Part shown: piece by piece, positions 15,736 to 24,600 of the stretch
How the letters are laid out: the number at the start of each line of letters is the position of its first letter
Position numbering within the stretch: position 1 is the stretch's first letter
Assembly: GCF_900604335.1 (NCBI RefSeq)
Contig: NZ_UWOD01000002.1
Location: forward strand, 496,001-560,000
Source of the DNA: Intestinibacillus sp. Marseille-P6563
Lineage (GTDB): Bacteria > Bacillota > Clostridia > Oscillospirales > Butyricicoccaceae
Direction of reading: 5' to 3'
Length of the DNA stretch: 64,000 bases
Notes under the pieces: generated by a model
The model's database searches: none
The model's input: the letters and a program-made list of their open reading frames with translations, nothing else
What the model was told of the DNA's origin: nothing
Translations under genes and position numbers: made by a program

Positions 15736-15765
15736 CGCCCCGGAGAAGCTTTCTTCCCTGGGGCG
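15736..15765 (+). terminator. Possible terminator after aspS
   Basis: CGCCCCGGAGAA pairs with TTCTTCCCTGGGGCG with one bulge; the following tail is T-poor, so strength is uncertain. Confidence 0.5.
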
Positions 15766-15790
15766 TTGTCCTGTCTTTTGGAGGTTTTTC

Positions 15791-16747
15791 ATGACCTATC
15801 TGTTTGCGCCCCTGGAGGGCCTGACCGGTTATATCTACCGCAACACCCATGCGGCCTATTTTTCTCCGGCCGACGAATATTTTACCCCCTTTCTCTCCCC
15901 TAACCAAAACCGGCGCTTTACCTCCCGCGAGAAAAACGATGTCCTGCCCGAACACAATAAGGGTTTGCACGTAGTGCCTCAGCTGCTGACCAACCAGGCC
16001 GAGCATTTCCTGTGGGCCGCTGGGGAGCTGGCCACCATGGGCTATGACGAAGTCAATCTCAACCTGGGCTGTCCGTCGGGCACCGTGGTCGCCAAAAAGA
16101 AGGGGTCGGGCTTTTTGACCGAACTTGAAGCGCTTGACCGCTTTTTGGACGAAGTCTGTGCAAAGGTGCCGTGTGCGGTATCGGTCAAGACCCGTCTGGG
16201 GCGGTATTCCCCCGATGAATTTCCGGCGCTGCTTTCCATTTTCAACCGCTATCCGCTCAAGCGGCTGATCATCCATCCGCGGGTGCAGACCGATTTTTAC
16301 CGGAACCATGCCAATTTGGACGCCTTTGCCGCAGCGCTGGCGGACAGCCGGCATCCGGTCTGCTTCAATGGCGACCTGTTCACCCCGGCCGATGTGGATG
16401 CGTTTCGTGCCCGCTTTCCGCAGGTGCAAAGCGTGATGCTGGGCCGCGGCCTGCTGGCCAATCCCGGCCTGTTGGGTGAACTGCGCGGCGGCGCGCGCAT
16501 GGACAAAGCCACCCTACGCTCCTTCCACGACGAACTACTTGGCCGGTATCAGCAGGTGCTTTCGGTCGAGCGGCCGGTGCTGCACAAAATGAAGGAACTT
16601 TGGTTTTATATGCACGCTCTGTTTGCCGGGTGCGACGCCTATCTCAAGCCGCTGCGCAAGGCCGCGCATCTGCGTGACTATGAGACCGTGGTGGCACAGA
16701 TCTTTGCAAACTGCGCGCTCGACCCGGCCGCCGGGTATCGGGCATGA
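15791..16747 (+). CDS. dus: tRNA-dihydrouridine synthase
   Basis: A 318-residue flavoenzyme that reduces uridine to dihydrouridine in the tRNA D-loop. The N terminus (FAPLEGLTGYIYR) holds the FMN-contacting PLEG motif. NLNLGCPSGTVVAKKKGSG near residue 90 contains the catalytic cysteine, and SVKTRLGR (~135), LIIHPR (~160) and CFNGDLFT (~190) are the further FMN-binding segments of the TIM barrel. It is related to DusC/Dus-like bacterial enzymes; which uridine it modifies is not clear. TTTGGAGG gives a well-spaced ribosome binding site for ATG 15791. Confidence 0.9.
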   Translation: MTYLFAPLEGLTGYIYRNTHAAYFSPADEYFTPFLSPNQNRRFTSREKNDVLPEHNKGLHVVPQLLTNQAEHFLWAAGELATMGYDEVNLNLGCPSGTVVAKKKGSGFLTELEALDRFLDEVCAKVPCAVSVKTRLGRYSPDEFPALLSIFNRYPLKRLIIHPRVQTDFYRNHANLDAFAAALADSRHPVCFNGDLFTPADVDAFRARFPQVQSVMLGRGLLANPGLLGELRGGARMDKATLRSFHDELLGRYQQVLSVERPVLHKMKELWFYMHALFAGCDAYLKPLRKAAHLRDYETVVAQIFANCALDPAAGYRA

Positions 16748-16808
16748 CCGTTTGCCGAACTTTTGATATTCTGCAAATCTTTAAATCCGATAAAATCTTA
16801 AACAGCCC

Positions 16809-16839
16809 TGTCAGGTTTTTGCTCCCCTCTGCGTCTAAT
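16809..16839 (+). promoter_or_regulatory. Probable ECF-sigma-dependent promoter (autoregulatory)
   Basis: TGTCAGGTTTTT (16809-16820) and CGTCTAAT (16832-16839) resemble -35 and -10 elements read by ECF sigma factors of the type encoded just downstream, and no good housekeeping promoter is seen at this spot. Autoregulation is inference. Confidence 0.55.
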
Positions 16840-16860
16840 AGTCAGAAAGGAGGGGACACC

Positions 16861-17349
16861 ATGGGGCATTCATCCAGTCTGGATTTTGACCAGCTGATGC
16901 GCGAATATGGCAACGAATTGCTCCGGCTTTGCGCCCTGTATCTCAAGGACTGCGCTTTGGCCGAAGATGCCGTGCAGGATACCTTTCTCAAAGCCTGGAA
17001 ATCGGGATTTCGGGGCGAGTCCTCGGAGAAAACCTGGCTAACACGCATTGCCATCAATACCTGCAAAAGCTATCTACGTTCGCCGTGGCTCAAACGGCGC
17101 GCCGATTCGGCTTTGCTGGAAAACCTGACGGTCGATCCCACCGGTCAAATGGATGATACCCTGCCGCGTGCTATCCTTTCCTTGCCAAACAAATCCCGGG
17201 AAATCATCCTGCTATACTACTATCAAGGCTTTAAACTTCGTGAAATCTCGGAAATTCTTCATATTTCCGAGGATGCAGCGGCCGCCCGGCTTTCCCGTGC
17301 CCGCGCACAGTTAAAGCCTTTGCTAAAGGAGTGGTACTATGATGAATAA
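16861..17349 (+). CDS. RNA polymerase ECF-type sigma factor
   Basis: A 162-residue sigma-70-family extracytoplasmic-function sigma factor. Region 2 covers residues ~10-75 (YLKDCALAEDAVQDTFLKAW, the region 2.2-2.3 signature), and region 4 covers ~105-155 (LPNKSREIILLYYYQGFKLR, then EISEILHISEDAAAARLSRAR, the HTH that reads the -35). AAAGGAGG gives the start at ATG 16861; an in-frame upstream extension lacks a ribosome binding site. It overlaps the anti-sigma gene by 11 bases. The stimulus it answers is unknown. Confidence 0.9.
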   Translation: MGHSSSLDFDQLMREYGNELLRLCALYLKDCALAEDAVQDTFLKAWKSGFRGESSEKTWLTRIAINTCKSYLRSPWLKRRADSALLENLTVDPTGQMDDTLPRAILSLPNKSREIILLYYYQGFKLREISEILHISEDAAAARLSRARAQLKPLLKEWYYDE

Positions 17350-18346
17350 CCGGATGCGAAAGGAGCTCGACCATATGATGCAGAATATCACCTTCACCCC
17401 TGCCATGATGCATCGGGTGCACCTGCGTACTCATCGCCGCAGCTTGACCTATCCGGTCAAACGTGCCATTGCCATTGCGATTGCAGCCATTTTGCTTTCC
17501 ACCGGTGCGCTGGCCGCCGGTATGACGCTGCTCGAACATCTCCGCAGTCAGATGGGGCCGTTTGGCAGCCAAGTTGTGCCGGTGGTCACCAATGGCCAGG
17601 CTGAAGCCCAGGGCTTTCGTGTCCAGGCGCTGGCTTCCATGTCAGACAGCTACAACACCACGGTGTTTTTCTCTGTGGAAGATACGGTGGGCGGACGGCT
17701 GGATGCCTATACCCATCTGCGTCTGGATACCGAACCGCTCAACGACAACTGGGTTGCCTATACTTTTGGCTGCCGACAGCTTTCCTTTGATGCCAAAACC
17801 CAAACCGCACTTTTTGAGCTTTCCATCGATACCGGAATGGCTGCGACAGCTGATGCCCCGGTACAGCCGGAGGACGTGATACAATTTACCATTGACGAAA
17901 TCATACCTGGCGCAGACCAACCTGGCGAAGATGGATTGCCGCTGTCCTTGGATCAATTCACTTCTTATGCTGGTCCCTGGACCATTTCGACGACCATTGA
18001 ACGTGCCGCGGAACGCACGCTCAGCCAGCCGGTCAATATCTGGGTGGCCCATGTAACCGATGCCCGTCTATCCCCGCTTGGCTTGTATGTTGCCGGTTCT
18101 ATGGAAACACCGTCCTCGCTCAGCAATTTGGTCATTACCATGAAAGATGGGGCGGTCTATTCCTATCCCGGTCTGACGCGTGGCGGCGGCGGCCCGGATC
18201 AGCCGGACGGCTCCCGTCCGTTCCAGACCTATTGGAGTTTCTGTGACCCGGTCAGCAAAGAGGGTACTGCCTTGACCGGCCCGCTCGACATCGATCAGGT
18301 CGCCAAGGTCACGGTCAGCGGCATCGAACTTCCCTTTGCTCCATAA
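17339..18346 (+). CDS. Membrane-bound anti-sigma factor (DUF4179-like)
   Basis: A 335-residue single-pass membrane protein. A short basic cytoplasmic segment of ~40 residues (binding the sigma factor is inferred) precedes one membrane helix at ~42-62, then a large extracellular region of ~270 residues with alternating strands. The layout and position directly after an ECF sigma gene match the DUF4179 anti-sigma family. The gene overlaps the sigma gene by 11 bases. ATG 17339 and 17342 are both usable with AAAGGAG upstream. No protease gene for regulated release is next to it. Confidence 0.75.
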   Translation: MMNNRMRKELDHMMQNITFTPAMMHRVHLRTHRRSLTYPVKRAIAIAIAAILLSTGALAAGMTLLEHLRSQMGPFGSQVVPVVTNGQAEAQGFRVQALASMSDSYNTTVFFSVEDTVGGRLDAYTHLRLDTEPLNDNWVAYTFGCRQLSFDAKTQTALFELSIDTGMAATADAPVQPEDVIQFTIDEIIPGADQPGEDGLPLSLDQFTSYAGPWTISTTIERAAERTLSQPVNIWVAHVTDARLSPLGLYVAGSMETPSSLSNLVITMKDGAVYSYPGLTRGGGGPDQPDGSRPFQTYWSFCDPVSKEGTALTGPLDIDQVAKVTVSGIELPFAP

Positions 18347-18363
18347 GCGGCTTTCCGAACAGT

Positions 18364-18405
18364 GAAAAAGCGCGGTTTGACATTTTCTCAAACCGCGCTT
18401 TTCCC
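18364..18405. terminator. Bidirectional terminator after the sigma/anti-sigma pair
   Basis: The stem AAAAGCGCGGTTT/AAACCGCGCTTTT has A/T runs on both sides and separates two convergent genes. Confidence 0.85.
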
Positions 18406-18408
18406 TGG

Positions 18409-18594
18409 TTAGCCCATCATGCTGCTGCTGATGTCATGGGCTGCCTTTTTGGCTGCATGGGTCACGTTTTTGGCCGAGTTTTTGACCGCCCGGCGTGTAC
18501 CTGGATTGGACATTGCTCCGGCTGCCATTGCAGAAACGATTGCCCCCGCCGCCATGCCGGCCGCAATACCCGTTACAACTGGACTGACTCTCAT
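18409..18594 (-). CDS. Small hydrophobic protein, function unknown
   Basis: A 61-residue protein with a Gly/Ala/Met-rich segment at residues ~8-30 (VTGIAAGMAAGAIVSAMAAG) that could be one membrane helix or a glycine-rich hairpin, then a basic, Lys/Ala-rich amphipathic tail ending SSSMMG. AAAGGAGG at good distance fixes the start at 18594; a longer in-frame reading to 18660 has no ribosome binding site. The pattern resembles small YtxH-like or phage-shock-type membrane proteins, but that is only a resemblance. Confidence 0.65.
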   Translation of the reverse strand: MRVSPVVTGIAAGMAAGAIVSAMAAGAMSNPGTRRAVKNSAKNVTHAAKKAAHDISSSMMG

Positions 18595-18692
18595 CTTCGT
18601 CAGCCTCCTTTCCCTTTTCTCGATGGTTCCGTGTTCCGGTCTTATTGTGTCCGGGCGCACAAAAAACTTTCATAGCGGCCGCTAATAAATTT

Positions 18693-18742
18693 TGTATGAA
18701 GCTGAAAATTTTTCAGTCATACAATCCGTGAAAATTTTCACG
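18693..18742. repeat. Two adjacent inverted repeats upstream of pyrR
   Basis: TGTATGA..CTGAAAA pairs with TTTTCAG..TCATACA (18693-18723, two-base bulge), and CGTGAAAATTTTCACG (18727-18742) is a perfect 16-bp palindrome. They lie between divergently oriented genes and may be operator sites or weak terminators. Confidence 0.6.
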
Positions 18743-18773
18743 CTGAAAGGAGCATATTTTGTCGGTTTCGTCG

Positions 18774-18803
18774 GTGGCAGGCGCGCACGCTTTACGGTAT
18801 AAT
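18774..18803 (+). promoter_or_regulatory. pyr operon promoter
   Basis: GTGGCA (18774-18779), an 18-base spacer and a perfect TATAAT (18798-18803). Confidence 0.65.
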
Positions 18804-18849
18804 ATTTTCAAAGCAAACATGTGAAAACATGTCCTCTTCCTTTAAGCAT

Positions 18850-18870
18850 GACCCGTGAGTCTGCAAGGTC
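18850..18870 (+). promoter_or_regulatory. PyrR binding loop (anti-antiterminator)
   Basis: GACC and GGTC close a hairpin holding CCGTGAG and GCAAGG, the conserved parts of the PyrR RNA-binding site. It lies upstream of a terminator and the pyrR gene, as in Bacillus pyr operon attenuation. UMP-bound PyrR would favour termination. Confidence 0.75.
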
Positions 18871-18926
18871 GAAAGCGAATGAAATTTTATCACACCTATC
18901 ATACTATCTGTATGGGTGTACTGTAT

Positions 18927-18957
18927 GCTTCCCGACCTGACCCGGGAAGCTTTTTTT
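18927..18957 (+). terminator. Attenuator terminator of the pyr operon
   Basis: The stem GCTTCCCG/CGGGAAGC is followed by seven T, 26 bases before the pyrR start codon. Confidence 0.8.
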
Positions 18958-18983
18958 GTACTTTTTGGAAAGGAGCGGGGCGA

Positions 18984-19523
18984 TTGCAACGAAAAAAAGC
19001 TGAAATCATGGATGAAGGCGCCATGCGCCGGGCGCTGACCCGTATCGCCTACCAGATCATCGAACGCAACCACGGCGCCAAAGATGTCCTGCTGGCCGGA
19101 GTACGCACCCGCGGCCTGCCGCTGGCCGACCGCATCGCGGACAAGATCGGCGAGGTGGAAGGGTTTCGCCCGCCGGTGATCGCGCTGGATATTTCCTCTC
19201 TGCGCGACGATGTGCCGCGGGACAGCCGCGCGCCCATCTCCTTCCCTGACCTGCCGGGTCTGGAAAACAGTACGGTCATCTTGGTCGATGATGTGCTGTA
19301 CACCGGGCGCACCGTGCGCGCTGCCATGGATGCCATCTCCCAAATGGGACGGGCTGGCCGCATCCAACTGGCTGTTATGATTGACCGCGGCCACCGGGAA
19401 CTGCCCATCCGGCCGGATTATGTCGGAAAAAATTTGCCAACTGCGCAGTCCGAACGGGTGCAGGTCTGTCTGCATGAAATCGATGACGTGGATGCCGTCC
19501 GTATATTAGAAGAAAAGCCGTAA
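18984..19523 (+). CDS. pyrR: Pyrimidine operon attenuation protein / uracil phosphoribosyltransferase
   Basis: A 179-residue bifunctional protein: an RNA-binding attenuator of pyr operons and a minor uracil phosphoribosyltransferase. The N terminus (QRKKAEIMDEGAMRRALTRI) aligns with Bacillus PyrR, and the PRPP loop is VILVDDVLYTGRTVRA near residue 95; DRGHRELPIRPDYVGKN near residue 140 is also characteristic. Translation starts at TTG 18984, 8 bases after AAAGGAG; an upstream in-frame reading would run through the attenuator. It heads pyrR-pyrF-carA-carB, and the PyrR site in its own leader indicates feedback by UMP. Confidence 0.93.
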   Translation: MQRKKAEIMDEGAMRRALTRIAYQIIERNHGAKDVLLAGVRTRGLPLADRIADKIGEVEGFRPPVIALDISSLRDDVPRDSRAPISFPDLPGLENSTVILVDDVLYTGRTVRAAMDAISQMGRAGRIQLAVMIDRGHRELPIRPDYVGKNLPTAQSERVQVCLHEIDDVDAVRILEEKP

Positions 19524-19570
19524 CCATTCGGCCAGCCCTGCTGGCCGCCGGAATAGAAGGAGCGAATGCT

Positions 19571-20488
19571 ATGTCGATTCAAAAGCTGGTAGAAAACATC
19601 AAGGCAAAGGGCAACCCCACGGTCGCTGGCCTGGATGCCCGCCTGGAATACATCCCTGACTGTCTGACCGAAGACCTCCGCAAGGAATATGGCAACACCC
19701 TGGAGGGTGCCGCCAATGCGATGCTCCGGTTTAATTTTGGCCTGATCGATGCGCTTTATGACATCGTGCCTGCTATCAAGCCGCAGGCAGCGTATTATGA
19801 GCTGCTCGGCCCGACCGGCACCCGTGTGCTGCGCGCGACCATTCGCTATGCGCAGGAAAAAGGCATGTATGTCATTGCCGACATCAAGCGCAACGACATC
19901 GGCGCGACTGCCTCGGCGTATGCCGAAGCCTATCTGGGCCGCACGATGGTCTGGGGCGAAGAACTGCCGGTGTTTGACTGCGATGCGGCAACCGTGAACG
20001 CATACCTGGGTACCGACGGCATCGAGCCCTTCCTCAAGGAATGCCGCGCCCATGAAAAGGGTATCTATGTGCTCGTTAAGACCTCGAACCCGTCCTCGGG
20101 CGAGTTCCAGAACCGCGATATGGAAGGCAAGCCGCTCTTTGTCCGGGTTGCTGAAAAAATCCAGGCCTGGGGCGAAGGACTGGATACCCCGTGCGGTTAC
20201 AACCAGGTCGGCGCCGTTGTAGGTGCGACCTATCCCGAAGAACAGAAGATCGTCCGCCAGCTGATTCCGAAGTCCTACTTCCTTGTGCCGGGTTACGGTG
20301 CGCAGGGCGCAACCGCCAAGGACATTGCCAATGCGTTCAACGACGACGGCCTGGGTGCGATCGTCAATTCCTCGCGCGGCATCATGTGCGCCTGGAAAAA
20401 GACCGGGAACGACGGCCGCGATTATCAGGAAGCGGCCCGCGCAGAAGCCATCCGCATGCGCGATGATATCGTCAGCGCGATCAAGTAA
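19571..20488 (+). CDS. pyrF: Orotidine 5'-phosphate decarboxylase (type 2)
   Basis: Decarboxylates OMP to UMP, the last step of de novo UMP synthesis. The 305-residue length is that of the larger PyrF subgroup. VAGLDARLEYIP near residue 18 and the catalytic VIADIKRNDIGATASAYAEA near residue 100 (Asp-Lys-x-x-Asp network) are clear. VLVKTSNPSSGEFQ and FLVPGYGAQGATAKD form later phosphate-binding loops. AAGGAG lies 7 bases before the ATG. It is separated from pyrR by only 47 bases and from carA by 18, so one operon is likely. Confidence 0.95.
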   Translation: MSIQKLVENIKAKGNPTVAGLDARLEYIPDCLTEDLRKEYGNTLEGAANAMLRFNFGLIDALYDIVPAIKPQAAYYELLGPTGTRVLRATIRYAQEKGMYVIADIKRNDIGATASAYAEAYLGRTMVWGEELPVFDCDAATVNAYLGTDGIEPFLKECRAHEKGIYVLVKTSNPSSGEFQNRDMEGKPLFVRVAEKIQAWGEGLDTPCGYNQVGAVVGATYPEEQKIVRQLIPKSYFLVPGYGAQGATAKDIANAFNDDGLGAIVNSSRGIMCAWKKTGNDGRDYQEAARAEAIRMRDDIVSAIK

Positions 20489-20506
20489 ACATAAAGGAGC
20501 CCGATT

Positions 20507-21613
20507 ATGAAAAAAGCATTTTTACTCCTCGCCGACGGCACGCTCTTTGAGGGCACGGCCTGCGGCTACGAAGGCCAATCCACCGGCGAGGTCGTTTTCA
20601 ACACCGGTATGGCCGGTTATCAGGAAGTGCTGACCGACCCGTCCTACTACGGCCAGATCGTCACCATGACCTATCCCCTGGTGGGCAACTATGGCATCAA
20701 CTTTGAAGATTACGAATCGCACAAGAGCTGGGTTTCCGGCTTCATTATGCGTGAGATTTGCGAATATCCGTCCAACTGGCGCTGCCGCCATACGCTTGAC
20801 CACTATCTCAAGAGCCAGAAGGTGGTCGGCCTTGCGGGCATCGACACCCGCCGCCTGACCCGCATCCTGCGCAATTCGGGCGTTATGAACGGCATCATCT
20901 ACACCGAGGGCCATGAACCGGATGCCGCTGCGATTGCGGCCATGAAGGCCTATGTGGTCCGTGACGCGGTCAAGACGGTCACCAGCGCGCAGGAATCCAT
21001 CTGCAAGGCCGATGGCGAAACCAAGTACCACATCGCCCTGCTGGACTTTGGTGTAAAGTACAACATCGAACGCGAACTGCAGTCGCGCGGCTGTGAAGTG
21101 ACCGTTCTGCCGGGCGATACCGCGCCCGAAGCCATTCTGTCGGGCGGTTATGACGGCATCATGCTGACCAACGGCCCCGGCGACCCGGCTGAAAACGTAC
21201 AGATCGTCGAAAACCTCAAGGTACTGCTGGAAAGCAACATTCCGATGTTTGGTATCTGCCTGGGCCATCAGCTCATGGCGCTGGCCATTGGCGCCAAGAC
21301 GCACAAAATGCGCTTTGGTCACCGCGGCGTCAACCATCCGGTCAAGGACCTGGACACCGACCGCACCTACATCACCAGCCAGAACCATGGTTATGCAGTC
21401 GTTGGCGAAAGCGTAGACCCGTCCATTGCACGGGTGCGCTATGTCAACCTCAACGACGGTTCGGTCGAAGGCATTGAACACATCGGCCGTCCGGTATTCA
21501 CCGTGCAGTTCCACCCCGAAGTCTGCCCGGGCCCCATGGATACCTCGTTCCTGTTTGACCGCTTTTTAAGCAACATTGACCAAGCGAAGGGAGACGCAGC
21601 CAAATGCCTTTGA
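20507..21613 (+). CDS. carA: Carbamoyl-phosphate synthase, small (glutaminase) subunit
   Basis: A 368-residue subunit that hydrolyses glutamine and passes ammonia to CarB. The N-terminal domain (LLADGTLFEGTACGYEGQST) is followed by a class I amidotransferase domain with the nucleophile in FGICLGHQLMALA near residue 248, and the His/Glu pair in VQFHPEVCPGP near residue 335. AAAGGAG precedes the ATG. The end overlaps carB by 10 bases. Membership in the pyr operon makes pyrimidine synthesis its main role, with carbamoyl phosphate also usable for arginine (argG lies at the left edge). Confidence 0.97.
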   Translation: MKKAFLLLADGTLFEGTACGYEGQSTGEVVFNTGMAGYQEVLTDPSYYGQIVTMTYPLVGNYGINFEDYESHKSWVSGFIMREICEYPSNWRCRHTLDHYLKSQKVVGLAGIDTRRLTRILRNSGVMNGIIYTEGHEPDAAAIAAMKAYVVRDAVKTVTSAQESICKADGETKYHIALLDFGVKYNIERELQSRGCEVTVLPGDTAPEAILSGGYDGIMLTNGPGDPAENVQIVENLKVLLESNIPMFGICLGHQLMALAIGAKTHKMRFGHRGVNHPVKDLDTDRTYITSQNHGYAVVGESVDPSIARVRYVNLNDGSVEGIEHIGRPVFTVQFHPEVCPGPMDTSFLFDRFLSNIDQAKGDAAKCL

Positions 21614-24600
21614 GAAGTGATATTAAGAAAGTAATGGTACTGGGTTCCGGCCCCATTGTCATCGGTCAGGCGGCCGAATTTGACTACGCAGGCACCCAGG
21701 CTTGCCGCGCCCTGCGCGAAGAAGGATTGGAAGTCGTGCTGGTCAACTCCAACCCGGCGACCATCATGACCGACAAGGCCATGGCCGACAAGGTCTACAT
21801 TGAGCCCATGACCGTGGCTGCTGTCAAAGAGATCATCAAAAAAGAACGTCCGGACTCCCTACTGCCCAACCTGGGTGGTCAGACCGGTCTGAACCTGGCC
21901 ATGGAACTGTGCGAGGAAGGCTTCCTCGACGAGATGGGCGTCAAGCTCCTGGGTGCAAACCCGACCACCATCGCCAAGGCCGAAGACCGCCAGATGTTTA
22001 AGGATACCATGGAAAAGATCGGCGAGCCGATCATCGCGTCCAAGGTCGTGCACACGGTCGAAGATGCCGTGGCGTTCACCGAGGAAATCGGTCTGCCGGT
22101 CATCATCCGTCCGGCGTACACGCTCGGCGGCACCGGCGGCGGCATTGCCTACACCTGGGACGAGCTGCGCGAAATCGCGGCGTCCGGCATCATGCACTCC
22201 CGTGTGGATGAAATCCTGGTGGAAAAGTGCATCACCGGCTGGAAGGAAATCGAATACGAAGTCATGCGCGACGCCAAGGGCAACGCCATTACCATCTGTA
22301 ACATGGAAAACGTCGATCCGGTCGGCGTACACACCGGCGACTCGGTCGTTGTTGCGCCCAGCCAGACGCTGTGCGACAAGGAATATCAGATGCTGCGCAC
22401 CTCGGCGCTCAAGATCATCACCGAACTGGGCATCGAAGGCGGCTGCAACGTGCAGTTCGCCCTGCATCCGACCTCGTTTGAATATGCGGTCATCGAAGTA
22501 AACCCGCGTGTATCGCGTTCGTCCGCCCTGGCATCCAAGGCAACCGGTTATCCGATCGCCAAGGTGACCGCTAAGATCGCGGTCGGTTATGGTCTGGACG
22601 AGATCACCAACGCAGTCACCGGCAAGACCAAGGCCTGCTTTGAGCCGACCATTGACTATATTGTGGCCAAGTTCCCGCGCTGGCCGTTCGATAAGTTCGT
22701 CTATGCGGACAACACCCTGGGCACCCAGATGAAGGCCACTGGCGAAGTCATGGCCATTGCGCCCTCGTTTGAGCAGGCCATGATGAAGGCCGTCCGCGGC
22801 GCGGAAATCAAGCTGGATTCGCTCGTCATGCCGCGCCTTCAGAAATGGAGCGACGACGAAATCCGTGCCGGTGTACACCGCACCGACGACCAGCGTCTGT
22901 TCGTCATCTGCGAAGCCTTCCGCCGTGGTCTGATGACCATTGAGGAAGTATTCGACATCACCAAGATCGACACCTGGTTCCTGCATGGCTTCATGAACAT
23001 TGTAAACATGGAGAAGGAACTGGCTTCCTGCACCGAACTAACGGCTGACCTCTACCTGCGCGCCAAGAAGATGGGCTTCCTGGACAAGACCATCGAGCAG
23101 ATGAGCGGCAAGCAGATCGGCGACTTCAAGCGTCTGCCGGTTTATAAGACGGTTGACACCTGTGCGGCCGAATTTGACGCCGAAACCCCCTACTACTACT
23201 CGACCTTTGACGACGAAAACGAAGTCAAGCCGTCGGATGGCCGCAAGAAGGTCCTGGTTCTGGGTTCGGGCCCGATTCGTATCGGCCAGGGTATCGAGTT
23301 CGACTACTGCTCGGTACACTCGGTTTGGGCGCTCAAGGAACTGGGCTGTGAAACGGTTATCATCAACAACAACCCGGAAACCGTATCCACCGACTTTGAC
23401 ACGGCAGACCGTCTGTACTTTGAACCCCTCACCCCGGAAGATGTGACCGGTGTTGTCAACGCCGAAAAGCCGGATGCAGCCATCGTGCAGTTTGGTGGCC
23501 AGACGGCCATCAACTTGGCGCAGCACATCGAAAAGCTGGGCGTTCCGATTCTGGGCACCCCGGCATGGTCGATCGATGCAGCCGAGGACCGTGAGAAGTT
23601 TGACGTCATTCTGGAGAAGTGCGGCATCCCGCGCCCGAAGGGTGACACGGTCATGACCGAGGAAGAAGCCGTCGAAGTCGCCGACCGTCTGGGTTATCCG
23701 GTTCTGGTACGTCCCAGCTACGTTCTGGGCGGCCAGGGCATGGAAATCGCCTTCTCGGAAGAGGATATCCGCGAATATATGCAGGTCATCACCCGCAATA
23801 AGGTCGAAAACCCGGTACTGGTCGATAAGTATATGATGGGCCGCGAGATCGAAGTCGACGCCATCTGCGACGGCGACGACATCCTCATCCCGGGCATCAT
23901 GGAGCACTTTGAACGTGCGGGTGTCCACTCGGGCGACTCGATCTCCATCTATCCGTCCATCAACATCGAGCAGAAGCACAAGGATACCATCATCCGCTAC
24001 ACCGAGGCGCTGGCCAAGAATCTGGCAGTCCTGGGTCTGGTCAATATCCAGTTTGTGCTGTACAATGACGAGGTTTATGTCATTGAGGTCAACCCGCGTT
24101 CGTCGCGTACCGTGCCGTATATCTCCAAGGTGACTGGCGTACCGATGGTGGATCTGGCGACCCGCTGCATGTTCGGCGAAAAGCTGAAGGACATGGGTTA
24201 CGGTACCGGTCTGTATCCGGAAAGCGACCACTATGCGGTCAAGGTTCCGGTCTTCTCCTTCCAGAAGCTGCGTGACCTGGATACCCAGCTGGGGCCGGAA
24301 ATGAAGTCCACCGGCGAAGTTCTGGGCGTATCGACCACCTTTAAGGAAGCGCTGTTCAAGGGTCTGATTGGTGCAGGCTATGAAATGCGCAAGAATAAGG
24401 GTGCAGTCGTGATTTCGGTTCGTCCGGCAGACAAACAGGAAGCAGTTTCCATCGGCAGCCGGTTTGAATCGCTGGGCTATGAGCTGTATGCGACCCGTGG
24501 TACGGCTAACACCTTGAACCGTCACATGGTTGCAACCAACGTGGTATACAATGCGTTTGAGCCCGACCAGCATCCAAACATTCTGGACCTCATCCAAAAC

